A stretch of DNA of 64,000 nt from contig JAQGDQ010000100.1 of the NCBI GenBank assembly GCA_030141605.1, forward strand, positions 188,001 to 252,000. The letters run 5' to 3'. Of the stretch, positions 13,001-23,029 are shown one piece after another. This DNA comes from Tubiluchus corallicola. Taxonomy: Eukaryota > Priapulida > Priapulimorpha > Priapulimorphida > Tubiluchidae. The notes under the pieces were generated by a model that made no database searches, was not told the DNA's origin, and saw only the letters and a list, made by a program, of their open reading frames with translations. Every line of letters begins with the position of its first letter. Within the stretch, counting starts at the first letter, position 1. A program made the position numbers and the translations under genes.

Positions 13001-16000
13001 TCGTCAAGCGATAAATTTTTTTTGCCAACGAATTTTCCATTTATCAACGGGCTTTACGTTGTCATTCATTTGATAACTAAATTCCTTTATTAACATGTTC
13101 TTATATTTAGACCTCTGTTAGTTTTGTTGTTCTGTGAAGTTGGTCTTTTACCAGATCACGTGAAAGAACTCTTTCTTGCGCATCTTAAAGATGAAGCATT
13201 TGTTTTTGTATTATTAGATGAATGACGATGTTTAAGTAAATTTCAACTTTTCTTCGACAGTGCACTAAACACTTGTACTGCTGACCTGTTCTTGAAGATT
13301 GGTGGTATGTACCCGGAGTTTGCTTTGCACGAGCGAACCTTAGATGCATTCATTCAGCTACTGAAGAAAGACCAACTTGATGAAACAATTACATTAGAAG
13401 CTTTTGAAAAGGCTATTGCATTCTTTCAGGTACAGATGTATTATTACATTAATATGATTATTTCTTTTATTATTCCTAATATTCATATTAACATTCAAGA
13501 CCATTAAAAGAAAATTTTTTCACTGTAAGATACTAATGGCAGACACAGACTAGCAAGTTTTTTGTTACGAGTTTCCTCTGTGGCAAGTTACTGTCGGCAA
13601 AAAATTGCAAACTCTGACACTAATTGAACACCCTTGCGAATTATTTGGCAAAAAACTCCTTAGTCAGAGCACTCTAACCGTAACATTGAGAAAAATATTT
13701 TTGAGCTCGTAGAGACTGCATTTCATTTTTGAAGAGTTTTGCCTACTTGTCTTTATCTTATTATCATTATTATTACTGCCATTCTTTGATTTTTTTATGA
13801 TTCTCCTGGATTTTGTCGTTCTTAATTACAAAACCTTCCTGGGTTATTATGTCTAAAACAGATGCTTACAAATGTGTAAGCACTACTAAGCACATTTCTC
13901 TAATAAATTATCTTTTTTCTGTATTCAGATTTTTGGGAATTTGAATGTATTAATGTTTTTCTTACATATTGCAGCATGTGTACAATACTTACTTCGTTGA
14001 ATCATCAGTTGACTGCACTTCGTATTTGTCTCATCATGTGAAATTGATCGGTTCAGCGAGTGATTGCATCAGCCTAGATTTGAGTCGTCTGCAGATGATA
14101 TTACTTCCGGGTGAAGAGACGAGCGAGATGTCTATTCTGTTTAAAGATATCACCACATTCAACGATGATATTAAAATGTTTATGAAAAAGGTGGAATAAC
14201 TTTTCTGATATAAATTTAATTAATATGCTGAAATGGCATCAATTGCAAAATTATCAGAACTTAAAATCTTGCAAATTAGTAATGAAACATTTCCAGAATT
14301 ATTTGAAAAAAAACAAATTTAATTTTATTATATTTTGTTCTATATGATTAATGTAAACTGATGTTTGGTAACCCATACCTGTCAGTATGATGCATCACAT
14401 TAATTGTATCAACTGCAGTGCCTCCATATGATACTCTACTTGAAGTCATTGTTGTAGTACTTTTCAATTAAAGCTTTTGTAGTAAACTAGATGTGTTGTT
14501 CTAGCAAAACAATACGAAATACTTACAGCCTAATAAACTTATTGGCAAATAGTATAGTTAGACTTGTAAAAGCAAAACCTAATTAAAATTAGAACTTTGG
14601 TCACAAGATGACTGCATGTAATAATGTTATTGTTCCATCGTATGTACACAGCTCGTATTATTAAGATTTTTGTTTATGTTTATATGTAACGCGATACTAA
14701 CCTAGTCGCTGTGCTTGATGCTTTATTTTGCAAACTAACTTGCTTTTATAATATTTCAGATACGTAGACGCATGCCTCAAGAAGGACAAAAGCAAATATT
14801 AAACTTCAGCAAAGAAGTGCAAGATAATTTGAGACATTGTGGAAATGACATGGCACGGGTGGTACGAACTGTCAATGAATTAGCACACTCTGCTATGCAA
14901 CAGTTAGCTGTTCTTCCAGGTTCTGATTGCTTCTCAAAATTTTTTATTCCTATCATTGAAAGCTTGTCTTTGTGCAGATTAATATTGTTTGATTGTTTGA
15001 TAAACCTTGACGGGATTATTGTGTATTATGAATAATGTTAGGAAAGGAAAAATTTTGGTCCAGCTTGAATTTTTGTTTAAATCAAGATTCATCAAAAAAA
15101 AGTAAAAACACACTCGAGCTTGTGTGTGTGTGTGTGTGTGTGCGTGCGTGCGTGTGGGCGCGTGCGTGCGTGCGTGTGTCTGTACGTGCATGCGAGCGTG
15201 TGTGAAAGCGCACGCCAGCGTGCCTGCATGCATGTGTGATCAAAGCAACTAGACTACGGTTTTGCACAAATCATTCAAGCCATTTTTGCAATGGCAGTTT
15301 TGCAAACTTTCCAAAAGTTGATATTTTCAAAAAATATGTAACAAAATCACAACATTCTCGCTAAACGTATTTCCTTAATTCAAATACCATAGGTAGCCAA
15401 TGAAAGTCCTTCCAATCGAAGATGACCATAGTGACAGGGATAAAGGGTCAGTTTGGGGGGTTGTCATTCTTTTCCTGTCATCAAGACTTGTGCGTGACTT
15501 GGTTTAAAGTGAGGGAGGGATTGCACCAGGTTGCCAGCCTCGCTCTCTCCACGCCAGAAGTATAATCCATGGGAAAGGCAGAGCCAGTACATCTGGTACT
15601 TCAGGCGTCGCAGGAGTTGTCGGAATCATGGTGCTATGTAACATGACCCGCATATAGGGACCCCAGCTCCGGATTTTACCTTGGGGTTTACTCCTGAAGC
15701 CTTTTCCACGGAGGGTATAGCCACAAGACAGTGGAGGTTTGTGATCAGTGTTTTCCTTCACCTAGATGGATTGCCGGCCAAGACTAAGGAGCCCCATCTA
15801 CCCCATGGGGCTAGCCAATAGGTTCATAGTAACTGTGTTTACACCCGTTGTGATGAAATGTGCTTTTTGTTGTTGCTGTTGTCATTGTACTTGTTGTCTT
15901 GTCCAGCAGCAGTGTATTAGTCATGTTGCTCTCTTTGTGTTTCTTTTGTGTTTGTGTTACTATCGAGAAATGCATAAAAAAATTTAGATTCCCTTTTGCA

Positions 16001-19000
16001 TGTGCCTCAGCTTCTGCATGTTAATTTGTAAATTTAACCTGGCACAGTTTCTGTGCTTACATTAAAAATATTAAGAAACAGTACAACATTGTGGACTCAT
16101 AGGGACTTACAATGATGCACATCTTCTGAATTATTGCGATGTTATAGTTTGATAATAAGGTTTGTTATTTTCCAGATGCAGATGGGCTTCCAGCAAAAAA
16201 GATCGAGGAACTTGCATTTCAGGCATCGGACAAAATCTATACCACAGATGATAATGGACCTTTCGATAGTCTTCGGCAGGACATGTCAACATCCATGGCA
16301 CTTTCAAACCAAGTAGCTACAGCTATGCAGGAGGGTGAATATGATTCTGGTGGAAGTGATGAGAAAAAGGTGACATACTTGATTGTCTACTTTATTTATT
16401 AACAAAATAACACATTAATTACATTACAAATCCTATAAACAGATCAGCAGTAGTCTTGCCACTTGTGAGCATGTAGGCCATGAACACTAACTTCTTAAGC
16501 ATTCTCATGTTTAATTATCCGTTTCTCAAAAATCAGCTCATTCTTTAATAGGCCTTTGTTCTTACATTTCTAGCTAGGCAAATGCTCTTATTTAAGATAC
16601 TTGAGTAAGTTGTAATATTGTTTTCTTTAAATGATAGTGAAAAGGAGTGGCATTAAAAAGAAATCCAAATATTTACATAGCAAAGCTAATATTGTACGTG
16701 TACTAAACTTTAAGTTAATATTATGCTAAAATTAAAATTATATATTTAGCCAACAGCACCAGTATTTCTGAGAGCTGCAGCCATGAAAAGCATGATTAGT
16801 GATATGGAAAATCTGAAATTTAAACTCGAAGCAAAAGAAGATGACATTAGAGAACTCAAAAAAGCCTTGAAAGTTCGGGTAACAACATTTACTCTTTTTT
16901 ATGGATGTTGGTTTTGTACTTGGATATACTTAAGTGTACTGATAATCACACTTAAACAAATGTGGCTGCCATTATTGCTGTGAATATTGCTGAGAAAAAA
17001 TTGTAAAGAATAGGCTCAATGATTAGTAACCCAGCTGTGTCCAGTTTCATAAAACTCATAATGTAAGCTTAAAAATTTTCTGATTATTGTTTTACTTATA
17101 AAGTGATTCTCTGATTTACGATTTTGTGAGACCGGGAGTGCTTTGTGAAGCCAGACAGTGACTGATCACCAGCATTTCTTTCTCAAATTGTTTTAATTTG
17201 ATAGTTAAAATAAATCCAGTCAAACACCTGCCAGCATATGCTTCTTGAAAAAAATTAATGTTCTCTCTTAATATTTGTTATATATGTGCTTGCAAGCCGT
17301 GCATAAGTTGGCATAGTTAAAACTACATTATGATGCTTCAAAGTCGAAAGCACCAAAAATTTGGGCAAAAGTCGATCTTTTATTTTTTATGAAAACAAAT
17401 ACTAAATATATTGGACTTTTATATTCTAGCATCAAATTATCGGGAAAATGTACAAAAAATATTAAAAACCTAATTTTATAACTCCTTTCCCACTTTTCTG
17501 TCTTGAAACTAGTACTGCAATTGTAAAAAAAACTTGTATTTTCTAACTCCGATTGTAGCTCGTGGAAGCAGCCATTTTGCTTCGGGTTTTTTCTGTTGAC
17601 AAGACCAGATCTTCGTCAGGAAGAGCCATCTACTGGATTTAAACGTAACTTCAATTTGCTCTTGTAAAATCCATAGCAACCACACTTCCATATGATTGCT
17701 AAGTGTTTTGTAGCGATGCAATAAAAACATTAGCTGACTTTAACAACGTTTTTCCCAAGATTAGGTTTTTTCAGTGCATAATGTGCACCTCAACTTCAAC
17801 CTGAATTATCTCAGCTTAGAAATAACATAAAGCGATGAGCTTGGTACCAAAATAATCCTCATGAAATGGAGATTCCGGATATGTGAATAACTAGAAAACG
17901 TTAATGTAGATAAATGGCGACTTATGGACGATTTTGCTTTGCAAGCACACATATATAAATGGCGTTGTGAAAAATCTATTTTGCTTTTAAATTATACTAT
18001 GCTTTGTGAACCTGAATTACCCATTGTGATTGTGCTGTGATGTGACTTCCATGATGTTATCATACTTATTCATTTCTTGTTTCACAGCATGCTGTATGGA
18101 AAGAAAGTACAGATTTTTATTTGTAACATTAATTTGTGTGATTCACAGGCTGAAGAAGTTTCGGAAATAAATGTGAGATTGGGACTCGCTGAAAAGAAAA
18201 TTGAAAACTCTTCTAAAGATGCAGATGAGAGAGTGGAAAAAACTCGACGCAAGTTAGATGAGGCAAATGCTTTACTGAAGAAAAAGGAGAAGTGAGCATG
18301 ATGCATACTAATTCTGCATTTTTTCAGTTCACTTCAATTTTAGCAGCTCTTTCATATAATTCCATACACTGCAAGCTGGAATGTATCACTCACAAGCAAG
18401 GCCATACACAATAGGAGAGACTGTGGCAAGACTGGCTATTTCACTTTGAATGACTATGTGTTCCAAAATTTTTGACGGAAATAAATTGAGGCTTTTTTGA
18501 GTACACGTGACTAGAAAGGATTCCCAAAATTCGAATTTTCACTGTGTTGTGCCCACCTTTCCATATCAAATTCAATTTTCCCATTCGGCTTCAAGAAATG
18601 TCTGTTGATAAATTTGCTGCCATGCTTGATTACTGAATGATTTACTTGAGTAAGAATTACAAATAGTATTTAAGTTAACAAAGCTCATATTTACAAATCA
18701 TTTACACAGTCATCTTAACAATTTGGCTTCATGTGTGTTTTGTGCAAACGAGTATGCCCAACGATTTGTTCAGCACTTGACCTTTACACATGCCGTTCCA
18801 TTACAGAGAATATGAGGAAACAATGGACGTACTTCAAAGAGATATTGATGCGCTAGAGCAAGATAAAACTGAACTAAAAGACAAGCTTAATAAAATTACA
18901 AAAAGAGCTATGATGCAGGGGATCTCACAAAGTTACGCTTCTGCAACTCTAGGCGGTAACGTTATTTTAGTGGTTTTATAAGTGCACTGGCATTTTCAAG

Positions 19001-22000
19001 CAAATTACATATAATATGCATCAGAATTAAAAGGCACAGAAAATGAGTACTTTAAGAAATTTTTATAGCTGCAGGCACTTTTTCTTAGTGTCTCATCACT
19101 GCCATGAAAGATCAATTAGTTGATGTAGAAACCAAAAAATCTTGTCATGGGCTTAGATTGTCTTGTATTTCAACAGGCTCTCCTACAGGTGGCGCTTCCT
19201 TTGTGCCGTCAGCTCCTGCAGAAGTGAGAGATTCACCGTTACTGCTGGAACAAATTAGTGCACTTAAACAGGCTCTAAGCAGCACAAAACATGAAAATGC
19301 ACGACTTCTGGGCGAGCGTATGAAAGTATGACTTCAAACCTTGATTTTGTTTTAACTTATGTTTTTGGAATAATAGTTAATCTTCTCTACCCTATATAGA
19401 GCCATGTAAATTAATTACACAAGTAACTTAACATGACTCTGATATGACATGAGATGAAATCAGCAACTAGCAAATAACCTTAGCAGAGTCATATCAGTTT
19501 AAGTGTACAAATTAATTAGTTTAACTTACAGGTCAAACTTTTCAAACCAATGTGCACCTTTAAAAACACACTAGTTTTTTAGTTCAATTTTAGTTGATAA
19601 TAATTTTAGCAGATGGTGCTTAGTGTGCTTAGTATAGTATAGTGTACACAGTATGTTGTGCCATCTATAGACAATAATGGGGACCATTCATCTAGTACTT
19701 CTTTTTACCTACAGGCATGAATAGTCATACTTGGTAATGATAATCTCAGTAAGTTGTTTAAATATTTGTATTCTATCGTAATATCTGTACTGCCAGTGCC
19801 ATTTTCAAAGTATGATGAAACTCGTTGGCTGAAAAAAATTTCTACGTCATTAGATTATCAATACAGATTCTTATGTACTCCATAGCCAAAAGTTTCATAT
19901 TTCGTGCAGACTTTCTGTCCTAAAATTTTGTTCTGTATAGCATGGCTGACGTCATGTAGCTTAAAACTGAAAACTAATAATCAGGTGCATAGGAAAATCT
20001 CGGGTATATACCATACCTCAATGCATGCATAATGGTAATGTATGTTGAATAGATAAATGTATTCTATTTTGAAAATATCTGATATCAACATATCAGGTAA
20101 TAGTCTGCTAGTTTGCAATACTTGAATAAAAAAGCAAATTAGCCTTGTAGTTTTGCCATTTCTCAATTTATTAAACTAGTTCTTCATTGTTTTAGAAGCA
20201 GATGGCACAGTTGCCACCACTTAATGTTCCTAAGAAACCAATCAGTCCCATCTCCCAGACGGGTTTCGTCAAACCGGATGAGTTGTCAGGAGACAGCAAC
20301 ATAAATAATTTGAATAGGAAGACGAATGCTTTGCTCTTAGAACTCTATAAACTGAGTGCATCGCCAAAGGTACCTATTTCATTTTTTGCAAAGCTATTGT
20401 TATCTAACCTATTGTCTAACTATTTTAACTTTAAAGCTACATTCCTTTTTGACTTCTAAGTTTGCAAGCCTCTATTAGAAAGGGTACACATACTAGTAAT
20501 GTACTCTTTTGCTTCAACGTTCTTTACAGTACATCATCACTTTCATGATACAGCAACACTTTTTTACATGGCTTTTCAATACTATGACTTGCTAATTTCT
20601 TAAATGCTGGTTTTTTTATTCAATTTCTTTAAATACTTACTACTAGTAAAAAGACAGTTGTTATCAAAAGCAGTTGTAACGTATTTCCTCCACCTCTTAT
20701 TGACAATACAAAAGTTTTCAATATGTGTATGCTGTATGGTATACTTAGTTAATTCTGTTTATTTACTTGTGTTGCATTGGCGTATACCAAATATGTCTGA
20801 AGTAAAATTGTCAATTTGACTCCATTCAATTTAGTTTGTTTAAGCAATTCTAAACATTGTTTGAAGTTCTTCAAATTTAATTCATGAAAAATTGTAAACA
20901 GGTAGTCGACATTACGAAGCAAAAGCCAGGCATTAAAGCAGCCACTGATAGAACATCACCGTCATATCAACTGGTTGAATCGACATCAAGGATAGTACAA
21001 CTACAGAATGAAGCAGTCGATCTACAAGTGCAAATTACCAATTTGCTTGCATCACAACGGCTTGGAGGTCAAGTCCGGACCGTCTTCTCACAGTTTCCTT
21101 CTACAGCTTATAGCAAGGTTATTATCTAGCTAATACTCTCAATACATTTGAGTGTTGTTGTGGGTTAAAAATAATTCTACAATGCATTTTCATGTTATCC
21201 TTGGTTTAAAGCAATTCCATATGAATTATTAATAACATTTGTATGCAAACTAATGCAATCATTATGAAACTGCTTAGCTACTGTCAATCTATAGTCTAGT
21301 GCAGCTGTAGATATTGAAATGAAGAGTTACTCTTTGCTGAAAATCAGAGCCAAGTCAAAATGCATTAAAAGAACTGACGTTGCCTAATATAGATGTTTTA
21401 CAAGAGTTATACTAGTTATATTCAATAATACTATATTCAAGTTGCACTTGTGTAGAAAAATTAATAACTTAGTGATTCTTTTTAGGCCCTCTCTAACCTA
21501 CTTTTCTCGAGAAACCAAGTGGTCACGGTGTCTGCTTAAAAACCAGAAATGAACAGTGCTGTACTGTAACTGGTAATAAATTGCAAATGAACGGGTTCAT
21601 TGCTGCAGTGTCTCGGGCTGTTTATCTCATTTAGAACTAAAAAACCCTGCCAGTTCAGTATCTTTATTTCAAACAATTACCCTTGATTTATCATTAACAA
21701 TCATTTACAATCATTAATGTAACAAGTTGGCTCAACTGCTGGTATAAGTTGATATAATAGAAGCAGAGTTATATTGGAGGCAAAATTGCAATGATAATTG
21801 AAAAACTATAAACTATGTCGTACATGTGTACCTTTAAAACAGCTATCAGACAAAGCAACAGGTAAAAGAAATATTTGTGTTGTTTTGGCATAATGATAAT
21901 GTAATGATAAATACATGTATTTAGGAATTTTTTTTAAATCTATTACTGCATTGTAGGTGTTACAAGAAAAGCAAAGTGATGCAAGGCATATTGGTAAGAT

Positions 22001-22112
22001 TACCATTCCAGCTAGTGGGGATTTGACTAACCAAGGAACTACAATGAGGATTCTAGTTCAGCCACATCAGTTTAAGCATATACACAGCCAACTTGGGCCA
22101 TTTGTAAAATAA
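1030..22112 (+). CDS. DCTN1: Dynactin subunit 1 (p150-Glued), 26 coding exons
   Basis: Largest dynactin subunit; it links cytoplasmic dynein to microtubules and cargo. Exons: 1030-1245, 1504-1789, 2099-2173, 2540-2649, 3150-3347, 4124-4303, 5082-5178, 5511-5589, 6164-6323, 6757-6861, 7426-7527, 7619-7828, 8076-8175, 8604-8689, 12157-12284, 13261-13429, 13975-14190, 14760-14919, 16176-16369, 16750-16878, 18149-18291, 18807-18955, 19177-19325, 20196-20369, 20902-21117, 21957-22112. Phases agree at every junction and give 1328 residues, close to the roughly 1280 of the vertebrate protein. Residues 1-72 are a CAP-Gly domain whose usual GKNDG motif reads GKNNG (46-50). Residues 73-229 are a Ser/Pro/Lys-rich basic linker with repeated PSQES-type units. 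Residues 230-606 are coiled coil 1, 607 to about 1000 the intercoil domain ([27 protein letters not shown]), then coiled coil 2 ([13 protein letters not shown]) and the C-terminal region. Intron 6 appears to use a GC donor. Introns 14 and 15 carry transposons. The start is the first ATG after a 3' splice site and opens directly into the CAP-Gly fold. Confidence 0.96.
4304..4305 (+). other. DCTN1: GC splice donor, DCTN1 intron 6
   Basis: The conserved text [11 protein letters not shown] requires a join from AAG at 4301-4303 to GCA at 5082 (after TTTTCAG). The intron therefore starts GCACGC instead of GT. No GT nearby keeps the conserved residues in frame. Confidence 0.7.
8866..8873. repeat. 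Left 8-bp target site duplication (GTATTGTT) of the P-element
   Basis: GTATTGTT directly precedes the left terminal inverted repeat and is repeated exactly at 11767-11774 directly after the right one. Eight-base duplications are typical of the P superfamily. Removing the element and one copy would restore an uninterrupted DCTN1 intron. Confidence 0.93.
8874..8909 (+). repeat. Left terminal and subterminal inverted repeats of the P-element
   Basis: A 16-bp terminal repeat (8874-8889) is followed after seven bases by the 13-bp AGCGGAGGCGATC motif (8897-8909). On the right side the same two blocks are 33 bases apart (11718-11750 between them), so the left end is shorter by about 26 bases. Confidence 0.88.
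9194..10222 (-). pseudogene. P-element transposase, C-terminal part
   Basis: An open frame of about 340 codons on the minus strand (frame opens at a TTG at 10222, so this is not a true start). It contains [17 protein letters not shown] around 9640-9690, matching the P/THAP9 transposase segment with the catalytic glutamate and a nearby arginine/glycine stretch, and a Cys-containing tail ([14 protein letters not shown]). It continues the product of the 10206-10937 frame but in another frame. Either a one- or two-base indel or an intron separates them. The second catalytic aspartate normally expected near this join is not clearly visible, so I treat this copy as broken. Function is assigned from motif order and location inside a P-like element. 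Confidence 0.8.
10206..10937 (-). pseudogene. P-element transposase, central RNase H-like part
   Basis: An open frame of 243 codons on the minus strand. It contains a leucine-rich helical segment ([18 protein letters not shown]) followed by the block [15 protein letters not shown] at about 10386-10445, in which the Asp of VDEV fits the first catalytic residue of P/THAP9 transposases, then [14 protein letters not shown]. It overlaps the THAP-domain frame by 85 bases and the C-terminal frame by 17 bases, each in a different frame. Drosophila P transposase is made from spliced exons, so introns are possible, but no convincing GT-AG pair restores the last junction. Confidence 0.8.
10853..11344 (-). 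CDS. THAP-domain N-terminal part of P-element transposase
   Basis: The start chosen is the ATG at 11344, because the THAP domain begins MPNKC at the protein N-terminus in most family members. An upstream in-frame ATG at 11416 would add 24 hydrophobic residues with no THAP counterpart. Zinc ligands follow the C2CH pattern: C5 and C10 (CGVVKC), then CEKHW with Cys and His about 45 residues on. The invariant Trp (KQKW), the FRLP motif and a terminal PPSIFNVP (AVPTIF-like) block are present. A proline-rich linker follows. The frame ends shortly after the linker and the transposase core continues in another frame. Confidence 0.88.
   Translation of the reverse strand: MPNKCGVVKCKGNYDTENKCRVFRLPRDHVEKQKWLSVLPPREGFVVDPSKFFICEKHWPSDIQMVKIPGGHIRTVDPPSIFNVPTSCLPTPKPPPRPPKTEDQQLNYFFKKDKITSLNEFTPEKDLHKRTTVNVICQLLFTISLPCVPLLLCMLSKTGSVCH
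11705..11766 (-). repeat. Right subterminal and terminal inverted repeats of the P-element
   Basis: GATCGCCTCCGCT (11705-11717) is the exact complement of the left internal repeat, and TGTATAGTAGTCCTTG (11751-11766) the exact complement of the left terminus. The second copy of the GTATTGTT duplication follows at 11767-11774. Confidence 0.9.
12300..12769. mobile_element. Tigger/mariner-type MITE in DCTN1 intron 15
   Basis: A 470-bp non-coding element begins CAGTGGGACCTCGACTTACGA and ends with the near-complement of that sequence (ending TATCACTG). It is flanked by TA on both sides (12298-12299 and 12770-12771), the target duplication of Tc1/mariner/pogo elements. The interior repeats short TACGAAAA-like words in both directions. 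No transposase is encoded. The left end is only 15 bases from the exon 15 splice donor. Confidence 0.85.
15116..15235. repeat. TG / TGCG microsatellite
   Basis: A run of TG dinucleotides grades into GTGC and GTGCGT units in DCTN1 intron 18. On the minus strand it creates spurious His/Thr/Ala-rich open frames. Confidence 0.9.
15386..15830. repeat. GC-richer dispersed-repeat-like segment in DCTN1 intron 18
   Basis: About 440 bases are clearly GC-richer than the surrounding intron and have sharp composition borders. The minus strand has an 85-codon open frame (15504-15761) with no recognised domain. Composition and location suggest an old inserted repeat, possibly a SINE- or LINE-derived piece. 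No terminal repeats or target duplication were found. The family is not recognised. Confidence 0.4.
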
Positions 22113-22552
22113 ACTTTATAGCAGGTCTTGCGAGAAGATGATGTGCAATGATGTCAACAGCTTTATTGACTCCATAATGAAGGTACTAATGTATTAATAA
22201 TAATATTTGTACTCATTGTTCAAATTAATTATTTAGAAATTTGGATATTAATTAGTGGCTTCATGTGACTAAAGTTGATGATAACAGTCTGGTCTTGGTA
22301 TTTTAATTGTTCGAATATCTTTTTTATTGGTTTCTCATATTTGGTGTCACTGCATGATTGGAAACTTAATTCTAATATTTAGTAAAGCATTTAAGTAAGG
22401 CATCACCAAGTTTTACTTTTTTATTGATACAAAATATAGTCAAAGTTTATTTATTCGCTGAGTGCTTTTTGAATCTATCATGTCTAATAAAATTAAATGT
22501 TGTGACTAAATTGAACTTTCTGTGTCATATTGCTTATGGTTGTAATCCATTG

Positions 22553-22558
22553 AATAAA
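22553..22558 (+). terminator. DCTN1: Polyadenylation signal AATAAA of DCTN1
   Basis: AATAAA lies about 440 bases after the stop codon (22110-22112). An alternative AATAAA lies at 22486. These are the last good signals before the opposing DDRGK1 signal. Confidence 0.55.
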
Positions 22559-22944
22559 GGTTAAGCACAAATCATGAACGGTGGTGAGAGAGTAGCATTT
22601 TACTTTTTGGAAAAGTTCTAAAAAACTTGCACAAGGAATCGCTAATTTTTATGATATAAGCAGGAATAGGAATGAGTTTTTAAAAAGTAGTAGCACCTTC
22701 ACAATTTTACGATGCAATATATGGTAATTAATTAAAATTATTTTTCCAGTCTCACACTCATATCAAATAACTTCACGTAACACTTACTTTTACAGAACTT
22801 GTGTATGCAACCAGTTACTTTTCTGATGGTGGAGTAGGAACATGCATTATTTATTATATTTGCAAAATACATGAGGATTCAAGCTGCACGGAAAACACCA
22901 TTTACAGAAAAAAAATTGTGTAGCACGATTATAATAAATAAATA

Positions 22945-22950
22945 TTTATT
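22945..22950 (-). terminator. DDRGK1: Polyadenylation signal of DDRGK1
   Basis: TTTATT on the plus strand reads AATAAA on the minus strand, 80 bases downstream of the DDRGK1 stop codon. About 390 bases separate it from the DCTN1 signal on the other strand, so the two genes converge with a short gap. Confidence 0.6.
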
Positions 22951-23029
22951 CCGAAAAATATTACCAACTCCATTGTTAAATGAATCCAAAATATAAATAC
23001 ATGAATATCTGAAAAATACCTAGCAACAT

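Noticed and set aside
13110-13225. Possible extra DCTN1 exon after TATATTTAG reading [20 protein letters not shown]
   Set aside because: The flanking exons (12157-12284 and 13261-13429) already join in frame to conserved text; an insert here has no counterpart in the family.
14979-15267. His/Thr/Ala-rich minus-strand frames
   Set aside because: They are products of the TG/TGCG microsatellite.
17509-17730. 73-codon minus-strand frame with a CTGACGAAG word
   Set aside because: No GAAA or helix II follows for a hammerhead, no protein family was recognised, and it lies in DCTN1 intron 20.
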